A stretch of 49,526 bases of DNA from Oscillospiraceae bacterium. GTDB lineage: Bacteria > Bacillota > Clostridia > Oscillospirales > Ruminococcaceae. Under the pieces are notes generated by a model, which was not told the origin of the DNA, searched no databases, and saw only the letters and a list, made by a program, of their open reading frames with translations. Made by a program: the position numbers and the translations under genes. Shown here one piece after another: positions 31,369 through 40,125 of the stretch. The stretch is from the NCBI GenBank assembly GCA_015067185.1, contig SVMZ01000022.1, positions 1 through 49,526 on the forward strand, given 5' to 3'. The first letter of the stretch is position 1. Every line of letters begins with the position of its first letter.

Positions 31369-33270
31369 ATGAAGCAGTTTGCATTTGAAACAATTGTCAT
31401 CGGCACCGGGGCGGCAGGCTACAATGCAGCCTGTCGTTTGAAACAGTTTGGAAAAAACGTGGCAATTATTACAGAGGGCGTCAACTGCGGTACCTCCAGA
31501 AATACCGGCTCTGATAAACAGACCTACTACAAATTGGGGTTGGGCGGAGATTTTCCTGACAGCGTGAAAGGGATGGCGGAAAATCTCTTTGCCGGCGGTA
31601 GTGTGGATGGTGACAATGCCCTTTGTGAGGCTGCGTTGTCGGTGCGGTGTTTTATGAATCTGTGTGAGTTGGGGGTAGCCTTTCCTGTCAACCGGTACGG
31701 CGAATATATCGGCTATAAGACCGATCATGATCCCTATGCCAGAGCCACCTCGGTGGGGCCGTTGACCTCTAAATGGATGACCGAAGCACTGCAGCGCCAG
31801 GCAGAGCAGCTGAAAATACCGGTGTTTGACGGCTATCTTGCCATTGAAATTTTAAAACACGGGGATGTTGTCTGCGGCGTGCTCTGTATCGAGCAGGCGA
31901 GCGGAGAGCTGACGGCATTTCAGACGGCGGATATTGTACTGTGCACGGGAGGGCCTGCGGGAATTTACGAAGACAGCGTCTATCCCGCCTGCCATACAGG
32001 AAGTACCGGCCTGGCGTTGGCAGCGGGCGCGAAAGCGCAGAACCTGACTGAATGGCAGTACGGTCTGGCATCCGTCAGCCCCAGATGGAATGTATCCGGT
32101 ACCTATATGCAGGTTCTGCCGCGGTTTGTGTCGGTGGACGAAGATGGGACGGAACGGGAGTTTTTGAATGAATATTTTGAGGACAGCTATGAGGCGTTAA
32201 GCAGCGTCTTTTTAAAGGGGTATCAGTGGCCTTTTGATTCCAAAAAAGTGATGACAGGTTCATCGGTGATCGATCTGCTGGTCTATCGTGAGCGGGTGTT
32301 GAAGGGACGCAGAGTCTATCTGGATTATACGAAAAATCCCTTTGGTTTGGATGAGATCCAATACGACAGGTTGTCAGAGGAGGCATATGCCTATCTGAGC
32401 AAGGCAGAAGTCCTTTTCGGAACACCGATTGAACGTCTGGAAAAGATGAACCTGCCGGCTATTGAGCTTTACAGAAGCAAAGGTGTGGATCTCGCAAGCG
32501 AATATCTGGAGATTGCACTATGTGCACAGCACAATAACGGAGGCATCGCGGTAGATCTGTGGTGGCAGACCTCTGTCAGAGGTTTGTTTGCAGCGGGAGA
32601 GTGTGCCGGAACTCACGGAGTCACCCGACCCGGCGGCAGTGCGTTGAATGCGGGACAGGTGGGCTCACTGCGGGCTGCGCAGTATATTGCACAGTATCCA
32701 AACAAGGCTGTGGATGCTGAAGTATTTATACAGTTAATCGGTGAAAAAGAAAAACAATATACTGATGAAACTACGCTGCTGTTGGCCGGACAGAACAACA
32801 CCGTAACGATAATCGACAGCATACGCCGAAAGATGAGCGGATGTGCTGCTGCGATCCGAAACAGAGAGAAAATGCAGTTGCTGCTGGATGAAAACAAACG
32901 GTATCTGGAGAATTTTTTCCATCACGCAGGTGCGGTGGATAGGAAGGGGATTTTCCTTTGCTATAAGCTGAGAGACACCCTCATCACCCAGTGTGCGGTA
33001 CTGACAGCATTGATCGACTATGCCGAAACAGTAGGGAATACTCGGGGTTCCGCCCTCTGTTATGATGGGAATGGCGGTTTGAGGGCAGGACTTGAGGAGG
33101 TGTTCCGCTTCAGTGAAGAGGACGGCAGTACAAAGGGAAAGATACAGGAAACCATGTGGAATGGAAACGGGTTTGTCTGCAGTTGGCGGCCGGTACGGCC
33201 GCTGCCCGAAAGCGATGAGCTGTTTGAAAATGTATGGCGGTCTTTCCGGGAGAATAAAAATATATTCTGA
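31369..33270 (+). CDS. FAD-dependent oxidoreductase, fumarate-reductase-like
   Basis: A 633-residue cytosolic flavoprotein of the FrdA superfamily. The FAD motif GTGAAGYNAA (about 12-21) is followed by GTSRNTGSDKQTYYKLG, a charged block characteristic of an uncharacterised gut-bacterial branch. A late LFAAGECAGTHGVTRPGGSA corresponds to the catalytic Arg region (HGxNRxGGNSL) of fumarate reductases. The covalent-FAD His is absent. It lacks FMN-attachment or cytochrome domains, so electrons must come from a partner; the OYE two genes upstream, which lacks its own FAD/NAD domain, is a candidate. It lies two bases after the SDR stop. It is expected to reduce a C=C bond or oxidise a substrate analogous to succinate. 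Confidence 0.75.
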   Translation: MKQFAFETIVIGTGAAGYNAACRLKQFGKNVAIITEGVNCGTSRNTGSDKQTYYKLGLGGDFPDSVKGMAENLFAGGSVDGDNALCEAALSVRCFMNLCELGVAFPVNRYGEYIGYKTDHDPYARATSVGPLTSKWMTEALQRQAEQLKIPVFDGYLAIEILKHGDVVCGVLCIEQASGELTAFQTADIVLCTGGPAGIYEDSVYPACHTGSTGLALAAGAKAQNLTEWQYGLASVSPRWNVSGTYMQVLPRFVSVDEDGTEREFLNEYFEDSYEALSSVFLKGYQWPFDSKKVMTGSSVIDLLVYRERVLKGRRVYLDYTKNPFGLDEIQYDRLSEEAYAYLSKAEVLFGTPIERLEKMNLPAIELYRSKGVDLASEYLEIALCAQHNNGGIAVDLWWQTSVRGLFAAGECAGTHGVTRPGGSALNAGQVGSLRAAQYIAQYPNKAVDAEVFIQLIGEKEKQYTDETTLLLAGQNNTVTIIDSIRRKMSGCAAAIRNREKMQLLLDENKRYLENFFHHAGAVDRKGIFLCYKLRDTLITQCAVLTALIDYAETVGNTRGSALCYDGNGGLRAGLEEVFRFSEEDGSTKGKIQETMWNGNGFVCSWRPVRPLPESDELFENVWRSFRENKNIF

Positions 33271-33322
33271 GATAAAAGATTTTTGGCAGAAAGACACGGA
33301 AAAAAAGGAGGATAACGACAGA

Positions 33323-34288
33323 ATGGAACGTATTAATATCGAGCATATCATTGACGAAGTGGTAAAATGTGTGGAAAAACATGAATTATTTACGGGTGGT
33401 TATTCGCGGTACGGTGAGGATACTATCAACGAATATGGCTGCGCCGATGCTGCCAATATTCTCTACACCATCAATCGCTTTCCCAAGGAACCGGCGGTGA
33501 GAGCGGAGTGGGTCAAGACGCTGCAGAGTATGCAGGATCCCGAGACCGGTCTTTACAGTGAGCCTACTCATTTCCCGATGCATACGACAGCACACTGTGT
33601 GGCAGCGTTGGAACTGTTTGATGCCCTGCCTGTCCATCCCATCTATGCCTATGAAAAATATACTAAGGTGGAGAACCTCTACAGTCTGCTGGAGGAAGAG
33701 GTGGACTGGAAAGTGAATCCCTGGCGTTATTCCCATATGGGTGCCGGTATCTATGTTTGTCTTGTGCTGACCGACATGGTGGATGCCCAATGGCGGGACG
33801 GCTATTTTGAGTGGATGTGGGAACACAGTCATGAAGAGATGGGATTCTTTGTCCATGGCGATCCCACAGCAGAGCTGTATATGTATATGGCCGGCGGTTT
33901 CCACTATATGTTTAACCATGAGTATGACCACAGGGCCTATCGTTATCCTGAAAAGATCATTGATTCCTGTCTGGAACTTATAGAAAACTGTAAGCATCTT
34001 TTTGTCAGCTGCGGCTTCATTGATGTGGATGTAGTATATGCACTGAATCGTGCCATGCGCCAGACACCGTACCGTTTCTACGAAGCCAAGGCAGCATTGG
34101 AGAAATATGCCATCAAGTATATTGCCATGCTGGATGCATTGGATTTTGAGACGGACAAGTATTTTAACGATTTGCATATGCTGTTTGGAACAGTGTGCTG
34201 TCTTGCTGAGCTGCAGATTGCACTGCCGGGCAAGATTATGACAGAAAAGCCCCTGCGTCTGGTACTGGACAGACGGCCGTTTATCTGA
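33323..34288 (+). CDS. Unrecognised helical protein, alpha/alpha-toroid-like
   Basis: A 321-residue protein I cannot assign. It is all-helical and rich in His, Tyr, Trp and Met. LQSMQDPETGLYSEP near 65-80 resembles the repeats of terpenoid-cyclase/prenyltransferase toroids (QxxDGGxx). His-rich segments follow (FPMHTTAHC; FNHEYDHRAYRYPEK) that could bind metal or a substrate. No signal peptide or membrane helix is visible. The ATG at 33323 has AAGGAGG upstream; the longer frame from 33092 overlaps the flavoprotein gene and is unsupported. It lies between the flavoprotein and a D-2-hydroxyacid dehydrogenase, so it probably works on the same substrate as a lyase, isomerase or binding subunit. 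Confidence 0.6.
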   Translation: MERINIEHIIDEVVKCVEKHELFTGGYSRYGEDTINEYGCADAANILYTINRFPKEPAVRAEWVKTLQSMQDPETGLYSEPTHFPMHTTAHCVAALELFDALPVHPIYAYEKYTKVENLYSLLEEEVDWKVNPWRYSHMGAGIYVCLVLTDMVDAQWRDGYFEWMWEHSHEEMGFFVHGDPTAELYMYMAGGFHYMFNHEYDHRAYRYPEKIIDSCLELIENCKHLFVSCGFIDVDVVYALNRAMRQTPYRFYEAKAALEKYAIKYIAMLDALDFETDKYFNDLHMLFGTVCCLAELQIALPGKIMTEKPLRLVLDRRPFI

Positions 34289-34302
34289 TGGAGGAAAGAA
34301 GT

Positions 34303-35301
34303 ATGAGATCAATATTTGTCGGTGATGCCGGAAACATGGATTATGTATACGCAAGTGAGACCAAAGCTGCTCTCTGTGCCGAAGCAGGTTTAACAGAGAA
34401 GGTATATAGCAAGGAGGAGATCCTGAGTACTCCCAATGCTTTTGGTGATGTGACATACATCTTCTCCACATGGGGAATGCCTCGTTTTGAAGAAGAGGAG
34501 ATCAAGAGGATTTTTCCCGCATTGAAGTGTGTATTTTACGGTGCGGGTTCAGTGCAGGGATTTGCTGCCCCCTTCCTGAACTGCGGTGTAAAGGTGTTTT
34601 CTGCATGGGCAGCCAACGGTGTCCCTGTGGCAGAATATACAGTGGCGCAGATCATCCTTGCCAATAAGGGCTTTTTCAGCAGTTCACGGATTGCTAAAAG
34701 TGGCAACCGTGAGGCAGCATGGGAAAATTATAGACACTACCGCGGCAACTATGGGGCAAAGGTCGGTATCATCGGTGCAGGTGTCATCGGCAAAATGGTT
34801 ATCAAAAAGCTGAAGGAATACAGATTGGAAGTGATGGTATTTGACCCCTTCCTGCCGGATGAGAAAGCAGAAGAGCTGGGGGTGGAGAAGGTATCGTTGG
34901 AGCGTATTTTCAGCGAGTGCAATGTGATAACCAACCATCTTGCCAACAACTCACAGACAGTTGGGATGCTGAACGACAGACTGTTTGAACGGATGGTGCC
35001 TTATGCCATCTTTATCAATACCGGACGGGGAGCGCAGGTGGTGGAAGAGGATCTGATTGCCGTACTCAAAGCGCGCCCGGATCTAACTGCTGTACTGGAT
35101 GTCACCTGGCCGGAGCCGCCGGTGGAGGGCAGTGCGTTTTATATGTTGGAAAATTGTGTGCTGACACCGCATATTGCCGGCAGTCATGGTGACGAGGTGC
35201 ACCGTATGTCGGAATATATGCTGAATGAATTCCGGCTTTACACAGCGGGAGAGAAGACCAACTATGAGGTCACACTGAAAATGCTGGAGACTATGGCGTA
35301 A
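34303..35301 (+). CDS. D-2-hydroxyacid dehydrogenase-like NAD-binding protein
   Basis: A 332-residue protein of the formate/glycerate dehydrogenase family. It has an NAD motif GIIGAGVIGK near 158, then HLANNS, the catalytic Arg block NTGRGAQVVEEDL near 245, the acidic DVTWPEPP and the catalytic His in PHIAGSH near 290. All three catalytic residues (Arg, Glu, His) are there. The ATG at 34303 has GGAGGAAAG eight bases before it; an ATG at 34288 overlaps the previous stop but lacks a site. It is in tandem with the unrecognised helical gene. The substrate is unknown; sugar-acid branches of this family are common in such operons. Confidence 0.83.
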   Translation: MRSIFVGDAGNMDYVYASETKAALCAEAGLTEKVYSKEEILSTPNAFGDVTYIFSTWGMPRFEEEEIKRIFPALKCVFYGAGSVQGFAAPFLNCGVKVFSAWAANGVPVAEYTVAQIILANKGFFSSSRIAKSGNREAAWENYRHYRGNYGAKVGIIGAGVIGKMVIKKLKEYRLEVMVFDPFLPDEKAEELGVEKVSLERIFSECNVITNHLANNSQTVGMLNDRLFERMVPYAIFINTGRGAQVVEEDLIAVLKARPDLTAVLDVTWPEPPVEGSAFYMLENCVLTPHIAGSHGDEVHRMSEYMLNEFRLYTAGEKTNYEVTLKMLETMA

Positions 35302-35396
35302 AGATAAACTATATTGTTTGCAGCAAAGGTCTTCCAGGGGGAGCATATCGGGAGAAATGGAAGAACTGTGAGAAGGAAAAGAGAGGTGAAGTTGCT

Positions 35397-36578
35397 GTGA
35401 ATCGGATGAAAAAGGTGCGTATCGTTCTTGTAGGAATCGGTGGTTACGGCGCGGTCTATGTAAATCAGATTCTTTGTCCCGATATTATTTCGAAGGTGGA
35501 GTTGGTTGGGATTGTGGATCCCTTTCCTGATTCCTGTAAAAGACTTTCCGAGCTGACTGCGATCTGTGGGGAAGCCTATGCCAGTCTCAGGGATTTTTAT
35601 CAGGAGAATTCTGCTGACCTTGCTGTTATTTCCACCCCGATACAATTTCACACGGAGAATATCATAACAGCACTCCAAAACGGATCGGATGTCCTTTGTG
35701 AAAAACCGCTCTGTGGGGATGCGGGAGATATTGAAAAACTTCTTGCCGCAGAAAAAGAGAGTGGGCATCATGTTCATATTGGCTATCAGTGGTCACACAG
35801 CGAAGCAATCCAGAGACTGAAAAAAGACATTATGAACGGGCTCTATGGTGAGCCTCTTTCACTGAAAACGCTCATTCTCTGGCCTCGTGACCGCAATTAT
35901 TTTAAACGTGGAACAGGGTGGGCAGGAAAAATTCGTTCCGTTGAAGGGGAGCTGATTTACGACAGCGTTGCAAACAATGCGGCTGCGCACTATCTTCATA
36001 ATATGTTCTATGTTACCGGTTCGGAACCGAAGGAAAGCCGACAGGTAAGCACGGTTGCTGCCGAGCTTTATCGGGTGAATGATATTGAAAATTTTGATAC
36101 AGCTGTTATCCGGTGTGTACTGGAAAATGGTGGTGAGGCTTCCTTTATTGCCTCTCATGCAGTCGAAAAAGCGCAGAATCCGATGTTTGATTATCAATTT
36201 ACAAGAGGTAGGGTCACCTATACACAGGATCCCGTCCCGGAGGGGATCCACGACGCCGATGCTTATAGCGTCGGACAAATCATCGGTGTTACCGAGGCGG
36301 GAGAGGTTCGTAATTATGGCGATCCCTTTGAAGGCGGCGGGCGTAAACTTTACATTGCGTGCTCCCTCGCGGCAGGGGAAAAGGATGCTGCCATGGTTTG
36401 CGGGATTAAGGCTGCTGCTGTTCACACGCGGGTTATCAATCAAATCGGTGAAAAATTTGTAATACATTCTTTTCCCACGGAGATCGTTCGGGAGAGAGAA
36501 GGACTTCTTTATGTCGAGGGGCTTTTCGAAAAACTGATTGCTGTTTATGACGGAAGAAAGACGACAATAGAAGAATAA
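35397..36578 (+). CDS. Gfo/Idh/MocA-family dehydrogenase
   Basis: A 393-residue NAD(P)-dependent oxidoreductase. It has the Rossmann GIGGYGAVYV near residue 13 and a complete EKP motif in LCEKPLCGDAGD near 100, the catalytic Lys region of the family. A C-terminal alpha/beta domain has HIGYQWSHSEA and DSVANNAAAHYLHNMF. Unlike the first Gfo/Idh gene at 27035, this one keeps the classical EKP. The start is GTG behind GAGAGGTGA. A gap of 95 bases separates it from the dehydrogenase upstream; a strong terminator follows. Likely the last gene of the operon begun at 29304. Confidence 0.87.
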   Translation: MNRMKKVRIVLVGIGGYGAVYVNQILCPDIISKVELVGIVDPFPDSCKRLSELTAICGEAYASLRDFYQENSADLAVISTPIQFHTENIITALQNGSDVLCEKPLCGDAGDIEKLLAAEKESGHHVHIGYQWSHSEAIQRLKKDIMNGLYGEPLSLKTLILWPRDRNYFKRGTGWAGKIRSVEGELIYDSVANNAAAHYLHNMFYVTGSEPKESRQVSTVAAELYRVNDIENFDTAVIRCVLENGGEASFIASHAVEKAQNPMFDYQFTRGRVTYTQDPVPEGIHDADAYSVGQIIGVTEAGEVRNYGDPFEGGGRKLYIACSLAAGEKDAAMVCGIKAAAVHTRVINQIGEKFVIHSFPTEIVREREGLLYVEGLFEKLIAVYDGRKTTIEE

Positions 36579-36580
36579 AG

Positions 36581-36608
36581 AAAAGCGGTATCACAAGATA
36601 CCGCTTTT
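36581..36608. terminator. Terminator after the second Gfo/Idh gene
   Basis: A perfect 12-bp stem (36581-36592 with 36597-36608), 4-base loop, followed by CCTTTT. Confidence 0.8.
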
Positions 36609-36684
36609 CCTTTTGAAGAGGATAAAAAGGTTGATATAAAACAGAAGAGCAGAGAAAATGTTTCGGGCTTTTTGTTTGAGTGGC

Positions 36685-36713
36685 TTGTGTTTGAAAAAGG
36701 ATGATGTTATAAT
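36685..36713 (+). promoter_or_regulatory. Promoter for the purN unit
   Basis: TTGTGT (36685-36690), 17 bases, TATAAT (36708-36713), with TG one base upstream of the -10. The ATG at 36748 has GGAGGT at 36732. Confidence 0.75.
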
Positions 36714-36747
36714 AAGGAAAACGGAAAAACCGGAGGTATCGATCGGT

Positions 36748-37344
36748 ATGATAAAGATTGCGGTTTTCGCGTCTCACGGAGGCAGTGATATGCAGGCGAT
36801 TATTGACGGCTGCAAAAAGGGAAAACTGAATGCAAAGGTGGTTGTGGTCGTCAGCAACAACGGAGATTCCATGGCATTACAGAGAGCGGAAAAGGAGAAG
36901 ATTCCTGCATATCACCTGAGTGCGAAGCTGCTTGGCAGTGAAGATGTGTTGGCAGAAGAGCTTTTGAAGATACTGGCAGAATATGATGTGAACATGATTT
37001 TTCTGGCGGGCTATATGCGTCTGCTACATCCATCGGTGCTTGCACGTTATCACAACCGTATTTTCAATATCCATCCTGCACTGCTGCCTAAGTTCGGAGG
37101 AAAAGGAATGTATGGAATCCATGTACACACCGCAGTGATTGCTGCCGGGGAGAAAGAGACAGGAGTTACGATCCACCGCGTCAACGCCGAATATGACAGC
37201 GGGGAGATTGTAGCACAGACAACCGTTCCTGTGAGGGAAGGTGATACCCCGGAGATGCTGGCAGCACGGGTGCTGGAGCGGGAACATGAATTTTTGATAG
37301 AAGTGATAGCAGAGATCATCAGCGGAGAAATTGCGCTGGGATAG
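36748..37344 (+). CDS. purN: Phosphoribosylglycinamide formyltransferase
   Basis: A 198-residue GAR transformylase, which moves a formyl group from 10-formyl-tetrahydrofolate to GAR in purine synthesis. It has the phosphate-binding loop ASHGGSD (8-14, a variant of SGxGSN), the catalytic Asn-His-Asp set in FNIHPALLPKFGG (about 107-119) and a later Asp in EYDSGEIVAQ, and GVTIHRVN. The ATG at 36748 has GGAGGT; the frame extends to 36658 but without a site. It is outside any purine operon and heads a unit with a histidine phosphatase (15 bases later), a GH36-like enzyme and a nitrilase-GDPD fusion. Confidence 0.9.
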   Translation: MIKIAVFASHGGSDMQAIIDGCKKGKLNAKVVVVVSNNGDSMALQRAEKEKIPAYHLSAKLLGSEDVLAEELLKILAEYDVNMIFLAGYMRLLHPSVLARYHNRIFNIHPALLPKFGGKGMYGIHVHTAVIAAGEKETGVTIHRVNAEYDSGEIVAQTTVPVREGDTPEMLAARVLEREHEFLIEVIAEIISGEIALG

Positions 37345-37359
37345 AGAAAGGAAAAGAAA

Positions 37360-38001
37360 ATGGTAAGGGTCATTGTGATTCGTCACGGATACAGCGTGGC
37401 GAACAAGGAGGCATTCTTTTCCGGACAGATGGATGTGGCTCTGGATGAAGTCGGTTATCAGCAGGCTGAGATGGTTAGCAAATGTGTGCTGGAAAATTTT
37501 ACGGTAGACAAAGTTTATGCCAGCGATCTATCCCGCGCATGCAATACCGTCAAGCCCATTGCCGATGCACTGGGACTGGAAATTATCAAAAGAAAGGACC
37601 TGCGTGAGGCAGATGTGGGAAAATGGCACGGACTGAAGATTGACGACGTGGTGAACCATTTCCCGGAGTCCTTTGCGAAATACAAGGAGAATCCCGGTGA
37701 GTCGGGATTTGACGGCGGAGAGACTTATGCTGAGCTGCAAGCAAGAATGGTGGCTGCGATCAATGAGATTATTGCTGAGAATGAGGGGAAAACCGTAGTT
37801 ATCGGAAGTCATGGTGGAACCATCCGTAGTTGGCTGTGCTATTGGTTAGGAATTCCTCTCCGTGAATTGGGAAAAGTGCCGCATGTACCAAACACTTCGA
37901 TTACGGTGGCAGATTTTGAAAACGGCCATGTGAAATTTGAAAGAATCGGTTTCTGCGGCCATCTGGATGAAATGAACAGCAGTGCTGATGAATTGAGATA
38001 A
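37360..38001 (+). CDS. Histidine phosphatase (phosphoglycerate mutase family)
   Basis: A 213-residue enzyme with the RHGYSVANKE phosphohistidine motif (8-17), acidic proton-donor region DLREADVGKWHG near 81 and the second His in VIGSHGGTIRSWL near 147. It belongs to the cofactor-independent-specificity branch (PhoE/GpmB/CobC-like), which removes phosphate from small metabolites in the cytosol. It is translationally close to purN (15 bases). The substrate is not deducible. Confidence 0.85.
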   Translation: MVRVIVIRHGYSVANKEAFFSGQMDVALDEVGYQQAEMVSKCVLENFTVDKVYASDLSRACNTVKPIADALGLEIIKRKDLREADVGKWHGLKIDDVVNHFPESFAKYKENPGESGFDGGETYAELQARMVAAINEIIAENEGKTVVIGSHGGTIRSWLCYWLGIPLRELGKVPHVPNTSITVADFENGHVKFERIGFCGHLDEMNSSADELR

Positions 38002-38020
38002 TAAGAAAGAAGGATACCTT

Positions 38021-40069
38021 ATGTTGAAAAGTTATGCCAATAACAAAGCAGACCAGTGGTATGAAAATCTTTTGAGCGATCTTTCTACCTTCCCGTTTTC
38101 TTTTATATATAACGGAGTAAAGTACAGTGGTTTTGGTGAGGAGAATTTCCGTTTGGTTTCTAAAAAGGTGTTTCCCGCCAGAAACGGCGAAACCACAGAA
38201 TTTGTACTGGAAAAAGATGAAACGTTGAACGTTACATTGAAATGTACCCACTATCCTTCTCATGGAGTCAGTGAATGGACGGTGTGGTTTGAGAACCAGT
38301 CCGACAAAGATAGTGGTATCATTGAAAAGCCGGAGAGTTGTCTGCAGTTTGTGGGAGCACGTCCTACACTGAAGGGGATTTTGGGAGATCATATGAATAA
38401 GTATCGTCCCTATACCGTAGAACTCTCATCCAATTCTGTACGATATGAGTCCAACAGCGGCAGAGCAACCCATATATATTTCCCCTATTTCAATCTGGAA
38501 TACGGTGATGAGGGGGTTATGCTGGCAATTGGTTGGGCAGGAACATGGACAGCGGATTTTCGCACCGTTGGTGATGTTACTACATATAAAGCACGTTCTG
38601 TCAATAATATGAAAACAAAGCTGAAACCGGGCGATAAAGTGCGTACGGCGTTGTTTGTATGTGCACCGTACAGCAAACGAAATGAACATTATGCCACCAA
38701 TTTCTGGCGTAGTTGGTTTGTGGAATGCAATCTACCTCCCTTTGATAGTACCGGCAAGGCATTGGAGCCGTTTTCAACCTGCAACCTGTCATCAGATACC
38801 GGGTTGCTCCAGTCTGATGGAAGTATTTCTGAGCGTTACACCACATGGCGTCCTTCTTTGGAAAAGATGATTGCCGAAGATGTAAAAGTGGATGTACGCT
38901 GGTTTGATGCAGGTTGGTATGAAAGACCGGACGGCGGCAGTGCAGAAGCATTTGTTGAGGGAAAAGACTGGTGGGATACTGTTGGTACATGGAAATTGGA
39001 TCCGGCTAAGTGGCCGGGTATTACCTTCCGTGAATCCACCGATTTTGCCAGAGCGAACGGTATGCGTACCATGGTATGGTTTGAGCCGGAGCGAGTCACC
39101 GATGTGGATTCATTGGTGAAAAACCATGGTTACCGCAAAGAGTGGGCGATCCAGCAGGAAGGTGTCAGAGCGATTTCCAACAATATTGGTGATCCGGATT
39201 GCTTCCGCTGGACAGTGGATCGCATTACAACCATGCTGCGTGAAAACAGAGTAGAAATATACAGAGAAGATAACAACAGCAATCAGAGTGCCCTGTGGAA
39301 GCTGTTGGATGAGCGCGAAGGAGAAGACCGCAAGGGTATCACCGAGTGTAAATTTATTGATGCGCATTACCGTATGTGGGATGAATTTATTGCTTGTACC
39401 CTTAGTTTTGGAGGATGCGGATTTGTAGATTCCTGTGCATCCGGCGGCGGACGCAACGATCTGGAATCTATGCGCCGCGGAGTTCCGCTGTTGAGAAGTG
39501 ATGCCGACCGTACCGGTACCGGTTTGAGACTTTCTATGACTACCTCTTTCAATCGTTGGATCCCTTTCTGCGGTGCTCTTACCAAAGAGAAGATAGGGGA
39601 ATTGGATCTCACCGGTATCAGTGATCCTTATGTATGGAGAGCTTCTTATTTGGCATCATTGAACGTGGATTCCCAGTTTGTTCAGGATCCGGATCAGGAT
39701 TTCGATATTCTTCGTTTTGGCTTGAAGGAATGGAAAAAGGTCAATCCCTATCTGCTGAAAGAGCTTTATGTTTTGACTCCATGGCATACTGGGGATGAGA
39801 CAAGCGGACAAACCGCTTTCTGTTACTATGACAGTGAAAAGCGTGAAGGCATATTGCTGGCCTTCCGTCAGGAACAGTGTACGGAAGCATATCTGAATAT
39901 AACTTTGCCGATAGCAGGAGAGGGAGAAACCTATCTCCTGAGAGATGAGGACACAGGGGAAGAGTACTCAGTCTCCGGGAAAAATATGGCGGAAAACGGA
40001 TTGGATCTTTACTTTGAAAATCCGAGAACGGCTCGTCTGCTGTGGGTGAAGATCACAGATGAAGACTGA
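38021..40069 (+). CDS. GH36-like alpha-galactosidase-family glycosidase
   Basis: A 682-residue protein with the GH36/GH27 clan layout: an N-terminal beta-sandwich (to about 270), a TIM barrel (DVRWFDAGWYERPDG near 290; MRTMVWFEPERV near 350), and a C-terminal beta domain. The acid/base Asp is in LLRSDADR, after the conserved SCASGGGRNDLESMRRG. At the nucleophile position the family's KxDxNR is YREDNN here, keeping Asp but changing the neighbours, so specificity may differ from plain alpha-galactoside. No signal peptide, so it is cytosolic. It stands between a phosphatase and the nitrilase-GDPD fusion. Confidence 0.78.
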   Translation: MLKSYANNKADQWYENLLSDLSTFPFSFIYNGVKYSGFGEENFRLVSKKVFPARNGETTEFVLEKDETLNVTLKCTHYPSHGVSEWTVWFENQSDKDSGIIEKPESCLQFVGARPTLKGILGDHMNKYRPYTVELSSNSVRYESNSGRATHIYFPYFNLEYGDEGVMLAIGWAGTWTADFRTVGDVTTYKARSVNNMKTKLKPGDKVRTALFVCAPYSKRNEHYATNFWRSWFVECNLPPFDSTGKALEPFSTCNLSSDTGLLQSDGSISERYTTWRPSLEKMIAEDVKVDVRWFDAGWYERPDGGSAEAFVEGKDWWDTVGTWKLDPAKWPGITFRESTDFARANGMRTMVWFEPERVTDVDSLVKNHGYRKEWAIQQEGVRAISNNIGDPDCFRWTVDRITTMLRENRVEIYREDNNSNQSALWKLLDEREGEDRKGITECKFIDAHYRMWDEFIACTLSFGGCGFVDSCASGGGRNDLESMRRGVPLLRSDADRTGTGLRLSMTTSFNRWIPFCGALTKEKIGELDLTGISDPYVWRASYLASLNVDSQFVQDPDQDFDILRFGLKEWKKVNPYLLKELYVLTPWHTGDETSGQTAFCYYDSEKREGILLAFRQEQCTEAYLNITLPIAGEGETYLLRDEDTGEEYSVSGKNMAENGLDLYFENPRTARLLWVKITDED

Positions 40070-40125
40070 AGAAATAAAATCAGCGTAGTGACAGAGTGAA
40101 CTGTGAAGAGAAAAGGGTGTTTGTA

